Source: Mycobacterium sp. D16Q13 (lineage in GTDB: Bacteria > Actinomycetota > Actinomycetes > Mycobacteriales > Mycobacteriaceae). From it: DNA of 64,000 bases. Both the position numbers and the translations under genes were made by a program. The notes below the pieces were generated by a model that was not told the DNA's origin, made no database searches, and saw only the letters and a program-made list of their open reading frames with translations. Shown piece by piece: positions 53,161 through 62,159 of this stretch. Position 1 is the stretch's first letter; each line of letters starts with the position of its first letter. Location: NCBI RefSeq assembly GCF_002013375.1, contig NZ_MAEW01000003.1:124001-188000 (forward strand), written 5' to 3'.

Positions 53161-53913
53161 ATGAATTCGATTGGGCCTCAACTACATCGAAGACACTTCC
53201 TGATAGCCACCGCAGCATCGGCCGGAGCCCTGGCACTCGCGTCATGTGCCGATCGGCCCGGTGAAGAAGCGGCCCTCACGAAGGAGACGACCGGCGTGTA
53301 CGAATTGCCGAATCTCGACTGGGATTACTCAGCCCTGGAGCCACATATTTCCGGCGAGATCAACCAGCTGCACCACGACAAGCATCATGCCGCATACGTC
53401 AAAGGCGCCAACGACGCCGTGGAGCAACTCGCCGAAGCTCGGGCGAAGGGTGACAACGCAACGATCGTGCTGCTGGAAAAGAACCTCGCGTTCAATCTCG
53501 GCGGCCACGTGAACCACTCGATCTGGTGGAAGAACCTCTCCCCCCATGGCGGTGACAAACCCCAGGACGACCTGGCTGCCGCGCTCGACGAGCAGTTCGG
53601 GAGCTTCGACAAATTCCGCGGGCAGTTTTCCGCGGCAGCCAACGGTGTTCAGGGCTCGGGCTGGGCATGGCTCGGGTACGACACCCTCGGCAAGAAACTG
53701 CTGACTTTCCAGATGTACGACCAGCAGTCCAACGTGCCGTTCGGGATCGTGCCGCTCCTCGGCGTGGACGTCTTTGAGCACGCGTACTACCTGCAGTACA
53801 AGAACGTGAAGGCCGACTACGTCAAGGCGTTCTGGAACGTGGTGAATTGGCCCGATGTCCAGGCACGTTTTGCCTCGGCACTATCGAAAACGCCTGGCTT
53901 GATCTTCCCGTAG
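53161..53913 (+). CDS. Exported Fe/Mn superoxide dismutase with Tat-lipoprotein signal
   Basis: The 250-aa protein begins with a twin-arginine lipoprotein signal ([20 protein letters not shown]). A full Fe/Mn SOD follows. Metal ligands are in [23 protein letters not shown] and the D/H of [12 protein letters not shown]. The last motif has Phe where DxWEH is usual. Mycobacterial SodA normally lacks a signal, so this is an extra, membrane-anchored enzyme outside the cytoplasm. It should remove external superoxide. The 281-bp gap before it has no gene I can see. Confidence 0.9.
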   Translation: MNSIGPQLHRRHFLIATAASAGALALASCADRPGEEAALTKETTGVYELPNLDWDYSALEPHISGEINQLHHDKHHAAYVKGANDAVEQLAEARAKGDNATIVLLEKNLAFNLGGHVNHSIWWKNLSPHGGDKPQDDLAAALDEQFGSFDKFRGQFSAAANGVQGSGWAWLGYDTLGKKLLTFQMYDQQSNVPFGIVPLLGVDVFEHAYYLQYKNVKADYVKAFWNVVNWPDVQARFASALSKTPGLIFP

Positions 53914-53949
53914 CGAATGTTCGGACGTGGTCATGGCAGGATCGGCCAC

Positions 53950-54822
53950 ATGGCCAGCATCGCGCAATGGATCGAAGGTTCCCGCCCCCGCACCTGGCCC
54001 AACGCCCTCGCCCCGGTGATCGCCGGCACAGGTGCCGCAGCGGCGGCCGGCAGCCCCGTCTGGTGGAAAGCACTTCTAGCACTGGCCGTATCGGTGAGCA
54101 TGATCATCGGCGTCAACTTCGCCAACGACTATTCGGACGGGATCCGCGGGACCGATGACGACCGAGTGGGACCGCTGCGGCTGGTCGGCTCCCGTCTGGC
54201 ATCACCCGCGGCGGTCAAGGCCGTCGCCATCGCATTCCTGGCCCTGGGCGCGGCCGCGGGATTGGCACTGGCCATCACCACCGCCTGGTGGCTAGTGGCC
54301 GTCGGCGCGGTATGCGTCGCCGGGGCCTGGTTCTATACCGGCGGGTCGAAACCCTACGGATACAGCGGTTTTGGTGAAATCGCCGTCTTCATATTCTTCG
54401 GCCTGGTGGCCGTGCTGGGCACTGAATATGTGCAGACCTTGACGGTCAGTCCCATCGGCCTGGCGCTGGCGGTGGCAATCGGCAGCTTCTCCAGCGCGGT
54501 GCTGGTCGCCAACAATCTGCGTGATATCCCCACCGATCGAGAGTCCGGCAAAATCACACTGGCCGTGCGGTTGGGCGACGCACGGACCCGAATCCTGTTT
54601 CCGGCGCTGTTGACGGTTCCGGTTCTGATCAGCCTCGGACTGGGCTTCGGGCACCCGTGGCGCCTGTTCGGGCTGGTGATGTTGCCGTTGATGGTCAAGG
54701 CTGCCCGCCCGGTTGTCACCAAAGCGCAAGGGCCAGCGTTGATCCCGACGCTGCGCGATACCGGACTCGCCATGCTCGGCTGGGCGATTCTCACCGCCTC
54801 AGCTCTGGCCTGGTTGAGCTAA
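53950..54822 (+). CDS. menA: 1,4-Dihydroxy-2-naphthoate polyprenyltransferase
   Basis: The 290-aa membrane enzyme attaches the polyprenyl chain in menaquinone synthesis. It has [17 protein letters not shown] and the first Asp motif [17 protein letters not shown], then [10 protein letters not shown] as the second. About eight or nine helices are visible. The ATG at 53950 is the conserved start. It ends the men genes in this window. Confidence 0.95.
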   Translation: MASIAQWIEGSRPRTWPNALAPVIAGTGAAAAAGSPVWWKALLALAVSVSMIIGVNFANDYSDGIRGTDDDRVGPLRLVGSRLASPAAVKAVAIAFLALGAAAGLALAITTAWWLVAVGAVCVAGAWFYTGGSKPYGYSGFGEIAVFIFFGLVAVLGTEYVQTLTVSPIGLALAVAIGSFSSAVLVANNLRDIPTDRESGKITLAVRLGDARTRILFPALLTVPVLISLGLGFGHPWRLFGLVMLPLMVKAARPVVTKAQGPALIPTLRDTGLAMLGWAILTASALAWLS

Positions 54823-54844
54823 ATCCCTTGGGGCCGCGACGGGC

Positions 54845-55255
54845 TCAGGAGAAGTTCTTACAGACGACACCCGTGTTTTGGCACGTAACACCGGTGTGGT
54901 CCGGTGCGCTCACCCATCCGCCCCCCTGGTTGTAGCCCGGAGGAAGATCTGACCGATTCGGGTTACCGGTGGCGTCGCAAAATATCCAGCTGTTCTGGCA
55001 GGCGTGTCCCTGGCCCTGAGGAAGCGTTCCCCAGCCGCTATTGCCGTCCCTGCCGGGCTGCTGATTGGTGAACGACTGACGCGAACCATCTCCGACGCCC
55101 GGTCCGGGTATCGGCGGCTCAATGGGGCCGGCCAATGTCTGCCCAACCGCCGGCTCGCGCAGAACATCGACGCCTTGCATCCCCAGTCCAAAGAGGGGAA
55201 CAGCTAACAGCGCCGTACAACAAAGAACGTTTCTTGCCTTCGTGAATGCATACAT
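54845..55255 (-). CDS. Secreted protein with paired CQN-type motifs
   Basis: The 136-aa product starts with a signal peptide (CCTALLAVPLFGLGMQG) after a CGGAG site. The mature part is Gly/Pro-rich and has two similar C-terminal motifs, ACQNSWIFC and TCQNTGVVC, that may form disulfides. I do not recognise the family. A TACCCC-N4-GGGGTA site is about 145 bp upstream on the same side, so copper or metal control is possible. Confidence 0.6.
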   Translation of the reverse strand: MYAFTKARNVLCCTALLAVPLFGLGMQGVDVLREPAVGQTLAGPIEPPIPGPGVGDGSRQSFTNQQPGRDGNSGWGTLPQGQGHACQNSWIFCDATGNPNRSDLPPGYNQGGGWVSAPDHTGVTCQNTGVVCKNFS

Positions 55256-55613
55256 AGTGACTCCGTTAAGTCCGCATATTCAGGTGCGGCCCCCGGGAAA
55301 CCACTGACAACGAAAACGTTAGGCGCCGCTTGTATGTCACCCACAGTACACCTGTCGTTCACTTTTGCTCAATCTGAAGTTAAGAAATGGATAAACCCTT
55401 ACCCCGGAGGGGGTATGCGAGTCACGATGTGGTTACAACCGTCCACTACCTGGGCAAAAGCTGCAGCGAAAAGACGGCGGCGCGGGAGGTTCGCTGTCAT
55501 CCGCAGATTCCGGCGCGGACCGCGGCCAGCGAGCCATTGACCATGTGGCGCCCGAGTGATAATGGGCGAGTCGAGCGCCCTCAGGCCGTCACACCAGCCG
55601 ACGGCCGAAGCTG
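55256..55613. other. Intergenic region holding promoters and a palindrome, no clear gene
   Basis: This 358-bp stretch lies between the secreted-protein gene (reading left) and the ClpN gene end. It holds a palindrome at 55400-55415 and a weak inverted repeat (GGCCGTC/GACGGCC, 55582-55604) near the ClpN stop that could terminate that operon. Small frames here have no ribosome site or coding pattern I trust. Confidence 0.5.
55400..55415. promoter_or_regulatory. CsoR-like palindrome TACCCC-N4-GGGGTA
   Basis: TACCCCGGAGGGGGTA is a perfect dyad of the type bound by copper-sensing CsoR/RicR repressors; the Bacillus copZ operator is similar. No copper gene is adjacent. The nearest gene it could serve is the secreted protein starting at 55255, or an unrecognised short transcript. 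Confidence 0.45.
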
Positions 55614-56195
55614 CTAGGCGGCCCGATCTAGCAAACCAACCACGGCCTGGCGCAGTTCCTCGGCGGGCACCCGCTCGGTGATCACGGCCAGCGCCACCGG
55701 ATCGCCGCCACGCAGGATGCCCAACACCATGTGCTCGCACCCGATCCAATTGTCCTTGTGCGCGATGGCCTCACGCAGTGCCAGTTCCAGGCATTTCTTA
55801 GCCGAGGAATTGAAGGGGATCATCCCGAACGGGCGCCAGCCGCGCATCCGGCCCTGACGGCGCCCCGATTTTTCGAAGGCTTTGTCAAAGGCCTGTGGCC
55901 CAAAGACTTTCGACACGCTGTCCCGTACCTGGGACAGATCAATGCCAATGGCCTTGAGCGCCTGCGCGTCCTCATCGTCCAGCGGCGGCTCGTGGGTTCC
56001 GGTCCGGAGCCGGTCGCGCACAGTGTCGGCGGTCAGCCCGTATCCGGCCAGCAGCTCCGCGAGTGGTCCGCTCGCACTATCCAGGACACCAACCAGAACG
56101 TGCTCGGCTCCGATCCGCGATTCGTCCATCTCGCGGGCTTCTTCCTGCGACAGCACCACAGCGACCTTGGCCGACTTCTGGAACTTCTCGAACAT
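55614..56195 (-). CDS. Clp N-terminal domain protein
   Basis: The 193-aa protein has two ClpC-type N-terminal repeats: FQKSAKVAVVLSQEEAREM with GAEHVLVGVLD, and FNSSAKKCLELALREAIAH with GCEHMVLGILRGG. There is no ATPase part. Such free N-domains may act as adaptors or decoys for ClpC or sense substrates. It is 6 bp after a small HTH gene and shares its twin operator. Confidence 0.87.
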   Translation of the reverse strand: MFEKFQKSAKVAVVLSQEEAREMDESRIGAEHVLVGVLDSASGPLAELLAGYGLTADTVRDRLRTGTHEPPLDDEDAQALKAIGIDLSQVRDSVSKVFGPQAFDKAFEKSGRRQGRMRGWRPFGMIPFNSSAKKCLELALREAIAHKDNWIGCEHMVLGILRGGDPVALAVITERVPAEELRQAVVGLLDRAA

Positions 56196-56201
56196 GGCTG
56201 C

Positions 56202-56423
56202 TCACTTCCTCGCGCGGTTGTATTTCTGATGCACTGCCTGACGGCTGACTTCGAGCGCTTCGGCGATGGCCTGCCAGCTCCAACCCTGGCCGCGGGCGTT
56301 GGCCACGTGGATCGCTTCCAATCGTTCACACAGGCGCCGCAGCGCCTGCACGGCCCGCAACCCCACGGCCGGATCGGTACTGCTCACGGCGTCGTCCAGA
56401 TCGGCCGTCGGGAGATCGCTCAT
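56202..56423 (-). CDS. Small helix-turn-helix regulator
   Basis: The 73-aa protein ends with a sigma-70 region 4/AsnC-like HTH: GWSWQAIAEALEVSRQAVHQ. An acidic N-terminus may dimerise. The ATG at 56423 is chosen; upstream frame runs across its own operator. It is in an operon with the ClpN gene and probably represses it through the palindromes 4 bp upstream. Confidence 0.82.
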   Translation of the reverse strand: MSDLPTADLDDAVSSTDPAVGLRAVQALRRLCERLEAIHVANARGQGWSWQAIAEALEVSRQAVHQKYNRARK

Positions 56424-56426
56424 GAC

Positions 56427-56444
56427 TGTCAACATAGATTGACA
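56427..56444. promoter_or_regulatory. Operator 1 of the HTH-ClpN operon
   Basis: TGTCAACATAGATTGACA is a TGTCAA-N6-TTGACA dyad. It is the exact reverse complement of the second copy, 9 bp away. Confidence 0.75.
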
Positions 56445-56453
56445 GCCGTGAGT

Positions 56454-56471
56454 TGTCAATCTATGTTGACA
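56454..56471. promoter_or_regulatory. Operator 2 of the HTH-ClpN operon
   Basis: TGTCAATCTATGTTGACA mirrors operator 1, so together they form a 45-bp symmetrical element between the HTH gene and the DUF4229 gene end. Confidence 0.75.
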
Positions 56472-56557
56472 GCTGAGGGCGCGCGTCGGCACGTCCGCTT
56501 ATGGCGAAAACATGGGATACGAACCCGCCACCGGGCGGCGTGCCGGCGGGAAGCGGG

Positions 56558-56866
56558 TTAGGAGTCTTGTGGCTTTTCGCCGCGCAGCCGCGCCTGCAGA
56601 TCCGCACGCTCCGCACGGCGCCGCTCGTCGACGACGGCGATGCTGGCGGTCACCCGGCGACGCAACGGTGCGAACACCGCCATGCCCAAGGGCAGCGCGA
56701 TGATCAAGGCGAACAGAATGGCGATCGCCAAGGGAAAGTCCTGGTACCCGATGAGCCGGGCCACCCAGAAGATGACGAGCGTCAAGACGACCGCGAGACC
56801 CAACCGCGCCAGCGTGTACAACGCGATGTCGATAGCGAGCCGGCTCCCCGGCGACCGTTCAGCCAC
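56558..56866 (-). CDS. DUF4229 membrane protein
   Basis: The 102-aa protein has two membrane helices (IALYTLARLGLAVVLTLVIFW in part, LAIAILFALIIALPLGMAVF) and a charged C-terminus (DERRRAERADLQARLRGEK). This matches DUF4229 and Rv0531 by place. Start is GTG. Function unknown. Confidence 0.85.
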   Translation of the reverse strand: MAERSPGSRLAIDIALYTLARLGLAVVLTLVIFWVARLIGYQDFPLAIAILFALIIALPLGMAVFAPLRRRVTASIAVVDERRRAERADLQARLRGEKPQDS

Positions 56867-56942
56867 GTCACCACCCTATCGCTGCGCCGAACACCAGCCT
56901 TGGCCGCGCGTATATTTGCAGTTAGTTGTTCAGGAGGCTCTT

Positions 56943-57104
56943 GTGTACTACGTGCTCATCGCGGTCGTGCTCGGCGCGCTGGTCTATGCCGGATGGCGGA
57001 TCAGTCAGTCGGTCCCGACCCGTCCGCAGACCCGCGTGACCGGCCCCGACGACGACCCCGAATTCCTGTGGCGCATCAGTAGAGACGATCCCTCCGAACG
57101 CTGA
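56943..57104 (+). CDS. 53-aa single-pass membrane protein
   Basis: The GTG at 56943 follows CAGGAGGCTC. The product is one helix (YYVLIAVVLGALVYAGWRI) and a polar tail with TGPDDDPEFLWRISRDDP. It is probably the counterpart of the small gene beside Rv0530. It is divergent from the DUF4229 gene and ends at a hairpin. Confidence 0.75.
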   Translation: MYYVLIAVVLGALVYAGWRISQSVPTRPQTRVTGPDDDPEFLWRISRDDPSER

Positions 57105-57105
57105 G

Positions 57106-57132
57106 GGTTGTGTGGCCAGCAGCCGCACAACC
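57106..57132. terminator. Hairpin between convergent genes
   Basis: GGTTGTG-T-GGC and GCC-G-CACAACC pair in an 11-bp stem with one G-U pair and a 5-nt loop. It lies between the 53-aa gene and the MinD-like gene, which read towards each other. Confidence 0.65.
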
Positions 57133-57137
57133 GACGG

Positions 57138-58661
57138 CTAGCCCTGGAACGTCTGCTGCTGCTGACGCTGTGTACCGGTGAACCCCTGCGCGACGACGGC
57201 GGCCAGCTCGATGAGCGAGCGACGCGTCGCGGGCCGGAGCCGGTCCAGGCTGATCTCGGCGCCCTCTTCCAGGTGCGGATCGAACGGCACCAAACGCACC
57301 GCACGGCACCGGCGCGAAAAGTGATCGACGACCTTTTGCATGTCAACCTTGCCCGAACGCGGACGCACCGCGTTGATGACCGCAACCGAGCGGCGCACTA
57401 GCTCGCGATGCCCGTGCGCATCGAGCCAGTCGAGAGTGGCGGAGGCACTGCGCGCACCGTCCACCGAACCGGAGCTGATCACCACGAGGGTGTCGGCCTG
57501 CTCCAGCACCGACGACATCGCCGAGTGCATGAGTCCGGTACCGCAGTCCGTGAGCACCACGCTGTAGAAGCGCTCCAGAATCTCCAGTGTGCGCGAGTAG
57601 TCCTCGGCGCTGAACGCCTCGGACACCGCCGGATCGCTTTCCGAAGCCAGCACCTCCAGACGGCTCGGCCCCTGTGAGGTGTAGCTGCGGACATCGCTAT
57701 AACGCTGAATCGAGTTGGCGTCGCGCAGCAGGTGACGGACCGTTGCCGGCGTCTCCAGCGGGACCTTCTGGCTCAGCGTTCCGCGGTCCGGATTGGCGTC
57801 GACCGCGATGACCCGGTCGCCGCGGATGGACGCGAACGTCGCACCGAGGGTTGCGGTGACGGTGGTCTTGCCGACGCCTCCCTTGAGGCTCAGCAGAGCG
57901 ATCTTGTAGCAACCTTGCAACGGCTGATTCACCTGGGCGACGAGGTCGTTTTCCTCCGTCTTCTTGGTGCCCTCCCCGAGGTTGATCGTCCCGAACGACG
58001 CACGGTAGACGGTCTTGCGCCAACCCGCTGACGGTGCCGGCTTGTGCGGGCGCAACAACGCCGACGTAGACAGGTCACGCGAGGAGGGCGGCAGCTCGGG
58101 CCGAATCTGGGATCCGATACCGGTTTGCTGACCGCCGACCGGCGTGTAGTACCGGGAAGCACCGACGGGAGGCTGCTGGGCCTGTTGGGGAATGCCCGAC
58201 GCCGGGGTGTCGTTGGCCCAGCGATCCGCCGTGAAGGGCGTCAACTGTGCGGGCCGCTCGGCCGAGTCGCTGAATCGGTTGTCGGCCCTAAAACCTCCGG
58301 GACCGCCCTGGCTGCCGGATGACCCGGCCGCACCGATCGCGGTGGGATCGGTGCTCTCCTGCCCACCGGAAGGCGTGAAATCGAGCGGCGCGAACGAGCC
58401 GCCGAGCGTATTGAGCGACGGCACCGAGGGATCGTGCCCACCCAGGCCCGCGATGTCCTGCTGTGGCGCGAACGGGTCCTGGAACGGGATCGCTTGGAAC
58501 TGTTGGGTCATCTCGTGGGGCTGCTGCGGCGCGCTCTGGCCATACATCACCGGCTGCGCTGGCTCCTGTGCTGCCCACGGAGGGGCCGTTGGTCCACCCT
58601 GCGCCTCGTCGGCGTACGGCGACGGTCCATCCGGCGCGCGGTGCGCGGGATAGTCAGACAT
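57138..58661 (-). CDS. MinD/ParA-like ATPase with proline-rich N-terminus
   Basis: The 507-aa protein has a Pro/Gln/Gly-rich N-terminal half (about residues 1-200), then a deviant Walker A, LKGGVGKTTVTATLG, and VIAVDANPDRGTL. This is a MinD/ParA fold similar to EspI-type proteins of type VII secretion, but its place next to ccsB matches Rv0530. SARSASATLDWLDAHG and FDPHLEEGAEISLDRL are conserved. A membrane or polar positioning role is likely; the exact job is unknown. Confidence 0.83.
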   Translation of the reverse strand: MSDYPAHRAPDGPSPYADEAQGGPTAPPWAAQEPAQPVMYGQSAPQQPHEMTQQFQAIPFQDPFAPQQDIAGLGGHDPSVPSLNTLGGSFAPLDFTPSGGQESTDPTAIGAAGSSGSQGGPGGFRADNRFSDSAERPAQLTPFTADRWANDTPASGIPQQAQQPPVGASRYYTPVGGQQTGIGSQIRPELPPSSRDLSTSALLRPHKPAPSAGWRKTVYRASFGTINLGEGTKKTEENDLVAQVNQPLQGCYKIALLSLKGGVGKTTVTATLGATFASIRGDRVIAVDANPDRGTLSQKVPLETPATVRHLLRDANSIQRYSDVRSYTSQGPSRLEVLASESDPAVSEAFSAEDYSRTLEILERFYSVVLTDCGTGLMHSAMSSVLEQADTLVVISSGSVDGARSASATLDWLDAHGHRELVRRSVAVINAVRPRSGKVDMQKVVDHFSRRCRAVRLVPFDPHLEEGAEISLDRLRPATRRSLIELAAVVAQGFTGTQRQQQQTFQG

Positions 58662-58798
58662 CGATCCCCCAATGCATTGGTTGGATGTGCAGTTCGGACA
58701 CGGAGAGCCCGGAACGACTGTTCAGAAGGACTCAGCATCGCACCCTATCGCAGGTGTGATGAACCGATCTGGCGGAACAGTTCCCCCAGACCTCCCGC

Positions 58799-59773
58799 CT
58801 AGCTCACCCCAGCGTACGAGTGAAGACCGACCGTCACCAGATTGACGAAGAACAGGTTGAACACCATGGCCACGAATCCCGCCACATTGATCCACGCCGC
58901 CTTCTTGTCCCGCCACCCGGCAGTGGATCGTGCGTGCAGGTAGGCGGCATAGATAACCCAGGCAACAAAGGAAACGGTCTCCTTAGGATCCCAAGCCCAG
59001 AACCGCCCCCATGCCTCCTCGGCCCAGATGGCACCGAAGATCACACCGAACCCGAAGATGGGGAAACCGAAAATGGTGGTCCGGTACGCCAACCGGTCCA
59101 ATGACTGGGCATCGGGCAGGCGCTGCACCACGGTGTTGTCCGGGAAGTACATCTTGACCAGGAACAGGATGCTGGCCACTCCGGCCACCAGGAACACGCC
59201 TGATCCGAGACTCACCACCGACACGTGGATGGGCAACCAGTAGGACTGCAGGGCCGGCATCACCGGGGCCGCATAGGTGTAGAGGTACCGGCCGGAGACC
59301 GTCAGCAGGATCAACACGGGAATGAGCACGAAGACCCAGAGCGCCCGGCGTCCCTCCGCGCTGTTGGCGCGCGGGCGCAGCACCACGGCCGCAGTGACCA
59401 GACCACAGGCACACGTCAGATTGATGAACTCGTACATGTTGCCCCAGGGCACCCGGGTGGTGGCCACACCGCGCAGCACGATGCACGCCAACAGCAGTCC
59501 GATGCCCAGGTACACAAGCGCCAACCCGGCGCCACCGACCCGCTCGCCGAGGGGGCGCTTACCCTGCGGCACCACCAGCCCCGGCTGATTCTCGCCGGCG
59601 GACACCACCTCACCACCGGAGCTGACGAGCTCTCGCTGGGCGGTCTTGTTGCTCTGCCGGTAGGCCAGCTCGATGGCCAAGAGCACCAGCGCACCGACCA
59701 TCACCACAATCGCCGAGGTGAAGGCGTAGTCGGAGAACCTGGCCAGATTCACATCGATATTGGTCGAATTCAT
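58799..59773 (-). CDS. ccsB: Cytochrome c maturation protein CcsB (haem handler)
   Basis: The 324-aa membrane protein has about eight helices and the haem-binding WxWD motif in AWGRFWAWDPKETVSFVAW. With ResB it moves haem across the membrane and ligates it to cytochrome c (System II). The ATG overlaps the resB end by four bases. Confidence 0.93.
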   Translation of the reverse strand: MNSTNIDVNLARFSDYAFTSAIVVMVGALVLLAIELAYRQSNKTAQRELVSSGGEVVSAGENQPGLVVPQGKRPLGERVGGAGLALVYLGIGLLLACIVLRGVATTRVPWGNMYEFINLTCACGLVTAAVVLRPRANSAEGRRALWVFVLIPVLILLTVSGRYLYTYAAPVMPALQSYWLPIHVSVVSLGSGVFLVAGVASILFLVKMYFPDNTVVQRLPDAQSLDRLAYRTTIFGFPIFGFGVIFGAIWAEEAWGRFWAWDPKETVSFVAWVIYAAYLHARSTAGWRDKKAAWINVAGFVAMVFNLFFVNLVTVGLHSYAGVS

Positions 59774-61365
59774 TCGGCATCCTCATCTTTGTGGCCGTTC
59801 CCGGCCCTTACGACGGGCAGATTCTCAAGGCATCGGTCGCATAACCGCTCGAACTCATCGCCCCAGCCGGAGCTGTCGGTGCGTGCCAGCCCTCCCAGCT
59901 CGACGTTTACGGTACCTGCGGCCGCGCCCGGGGTCAGCCGCGCCCAGACTCGACGGCGCTTGATGATGAGCGATACCACCAGGCCCGCCATCATGGTCAG
60001 CGCGAAGACGAGCACCCACAGTTGGGCGGGGTCGCGTGACACCTGCAGATTGACGAAGTTGACGGCGCTGTCGAACCTGACGATGGTGCCGTCATTGAGC
60101 TTGACCGACTGTCCGGGCAGCAGGTTGGCGCGCGCCACCTGATTGAGCCGCTTCTGCTCGATCATGCGGGGGTCGAGCTCGAAGATCGACTGGGCACGAC
60201 CCGAGTCCAGCCCGGTGTCTCCGCGGTAGATGTTGATGGCGACCGCGGGCTTGCGCATCTCCGGGAAGCTCGACGAGAGCAGGGTGCCGTGCAGTTGTTC
60301 GGTGGGCGCGAACAGACCCTGGATGGCGATCTGATTCTTGCGACGCACATTGGGATCCGGATAACTGCCGGCCGGAGGATCGATACGCACGGCCCCTGAA
60401 GACAGCAGGGTGGTCGGGTCGTCCGGTCGCCACTGAATGGTCTCGCTGCGCTGACGCCCGTCCGGGAAGGTCACCGTGAAGGTGGGGGCATATCCATAGC
60501 CGAGCAGATACACGCGGTTGCCGTTGACACGCAGCGGATGGTTCATGGCCAGCCGCTCCGGTCTCCAGATGTTGTTCTGGAGGTCGTCGCCCGCCTGGTA
60601 CTCAATGTTCGATTCGAACGAATGCGCCTGTCCCGAGGCAAGATAGGTGGCCTTGAAATCCTGGACCTTGACGCAGATCGGGTCCAGGTTGGTGCCATCG
60701 ACGGTGTTGCCGGCCCGGAACGAGTCGAAGGCCGCGGGCGACGACGAGCAGAATCCCGGGCCATTGTTGGCGATGACGATCACATTGCCCTCGTACCCGA
60801 AGAGCTTGCCCGCCGCGAACGCGACCAACAGACCAACGAGGGAAAGGTGGAAGACCAGGTTCCCGAACTCTCGCAGATAGCCCTTCTCCGCGGAAATCTC
60901 AGTGATCTCGTCCTTTTCGCGGGTGGTTCTGCGCCAGCCCTTCAGCTGCCCCTCGATGGTCGACGCGAGATCGGCCTGATCGCCCCGCACCACCTTTTCC
61001 TGGTGTTTGGGCAGTCGTGCCAGATTCCGGGGCACCGGAACCGGCTGCGCACGAAGGGCCCTGGCATGCTCGACGGTCCGGGGAATGATGCATCCCACTA
61101 GCGAGACGAAGAGCAGAACGTAGATCGCCGTGAACCAGAAGCTTGAGAACACGTCGAAGGCCTGCACCCGGTCCAGCCAGGGACCGATGGTGGAATGTTC
61201 GGCCAAGTACTCGTCGACCTTGGCCTGGTTGAGCGCGCGCTGCGGCAGCATCGCGCCCGGTATCGCGCCGAGCGCGAGCAGCACCAGCAGCGCCAGTGCG
61301 GTGCCCATGGACGTCAGGCCGCGCCAGGTGTTGCGCGAGTAAGCAAGGAGACGCTTGGCGATCAT
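59770..61365 (-). CDS. resB: Cytochrome c maturation protein ResB
   Basis: The 531-aa protein has four membrane helices (near residues 20, 75, 175 and 455) and a large external domain (VQDFKATYLASGQAHSFESN, then RGDTGLDSGRAQSIFELDP). It is the partner of CcsB in haem delivery. The ATG at 61365 or a GTG three bases earlier follows the ccdA stop (TAGTG), so they are coupled. Length fits Rv0528. Confidence 0.92.
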   Translation of the reverse strand: MIAKRLLAYSRNTWRGLTSMGTALALLVLLALGAIPGAMLPQRALNQAKVDEYLAEHSTIGPWLDRVQAFDVFSSFWFTAIYVLLFVSLVGCIIPRTVEHARALRAQPVPVPRNLARLPKHQEKVVRGDQADLASTIEGQLKGWRRTTREKDEITEISAEKGYLREFGNLVFHLSLVGLLVAFAAGKLFGYEGNVIVIANNGPGFCSSSPAAFDSFRAGNTVDGTNLDPICVKVQDFKATYLASGQAHSFESNIEYQAGDDLQNNIWRPERLAMNHPLRVNGNRVYLLGYGYAPTFTVTFPDGRQRSETIQWRPDDPTTLLSSGAVRIDPPAGSYPDPNVRRKNQIAIQGLFAPTEQLHGTLLSSSFPEMRKPAVAINIYRGDTGLDSGRAQSIFELDPRMIEQKRLNQVARANLLPGQSVKLNDGTIVRFDSAVNFVNLQVSRDPAQLWVLVFALTMMAGLVVSLIIKRRRVWARLTPGAAAGTVNVELGGLARTDSSGWGDEFERLCDRCLENLPVVRAGNGHKDEDAE

Positions 61366-61367
61366 CA

Positions 61368-62159
61368 CTAGATGGGTAACCTCGCGTCCGAAACGAATGA
61401 ATCGCGAACCCAGGCAACAAAATCGGCCCACACGCCGGTAACCAGCGCGACCCCCACCGCCAATAGCGCGATACCACCGATGACCTGGATGGTCCGGCCG
61501 TGCCGTCGCAACCAGTCCATACCCCGCACCGCGCGCGCCGAACCGAAGGCCAGCAGCAGGAACGGGATTCCCAGCCCAAGGCAGTAGGCGATCACCAGCG
61601 TGATCCCGCGAGCCACGTCGGCCCCCTCGGTGGCCGATGCCACCGCGACCACACCGGTGAGGGTAGGCCCCAGACAAGGCGTCCACCCGAGCGCGAACAC
61701 CGCGCCGAGCAGCGGCGCTCCGGCCACCGTCGAAACGCGGCGCGGCGTAAACCGGAAATCGCGCTGCAGGGCCGGCACCAGCCCGATGAACACCAGCCCC
61801 ATCGCGATGGTGATCACTCCGCCGATGCGTTGCAGCAGCACCTGATTGGTGATCAGTGTGGTCGTCATGCCCATCACAGCCACGGTGCCCAACAGGAACA
61901 CCGCGGTGAACCCGGCGACGAACAGCAAGGCCGATCCGGTGACCCGTAACCGCGCCGCGCGGGCACCGGCGCCGTCATCATCGCGGCCATCGGCCCCCAC
62001 CACGGCGGCGAGGTAGGACAGATAGCCGGGCACGAGTGGGATCACACACGGCGAGGCGAACGACACCAGCCCGGCCAGCGCACAGGCACCCAGGGCCAGC
62101 AGCAGCGGCCCGCTGGTCGCGGCGTCCTGGAACGCGGAGCCGGCATCGGCGAGGGTCAC
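61368..62159 (-). CDS. ccdA: Thiol-disulfide transporter CcdA
   Basis: The 263-aa six-helix protein has the two redox cysteines in [19 protein letters not shown] and [13 protein letters not shown]. It passes electrons from cytoplasmic thioredoxin to extracytoplasmic TlpA-type proteins. The GTG overlaps the tlpA stop. Confidence 0.94.
   Translation of the reverse strand: MTLADAGSAFQDAATSGPLLLALGACALAGLVSFASPCVIPLVPGYLSYLAAVVGADGRDDDGAGARAARLRVTGSALLFVAGFTAVFLLGTVAVMGMTTTLITNQVLLQRIGGVITIAMGLVFIGLVPALQRDFRFTPRRVSTVAGAPLLGAVFALGWTPCLGPTLTGVVAVASATEGADVARGITLVIAYCLGLGIPFLLLAFGSARAVRGMDWLRRHGRTIQVIGGIALLAVGVALVTGVWADFVAWVRDSFVSDARLPI

Noticed and set aside
57138..58661. Assignment as EspI of a type VII secretion locus
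   Set aside because: No esx, ecc or PE/PPE genes are nearby, and synteny with ccsB points to the Rv0530-type protein instead.
61369..61686. N-terminal extension of ResB
   Set aside because: It lies antisense-free but out of frame over ccdA, which has clear CcdA motifs; ResB homology starts at MIAKRLL.
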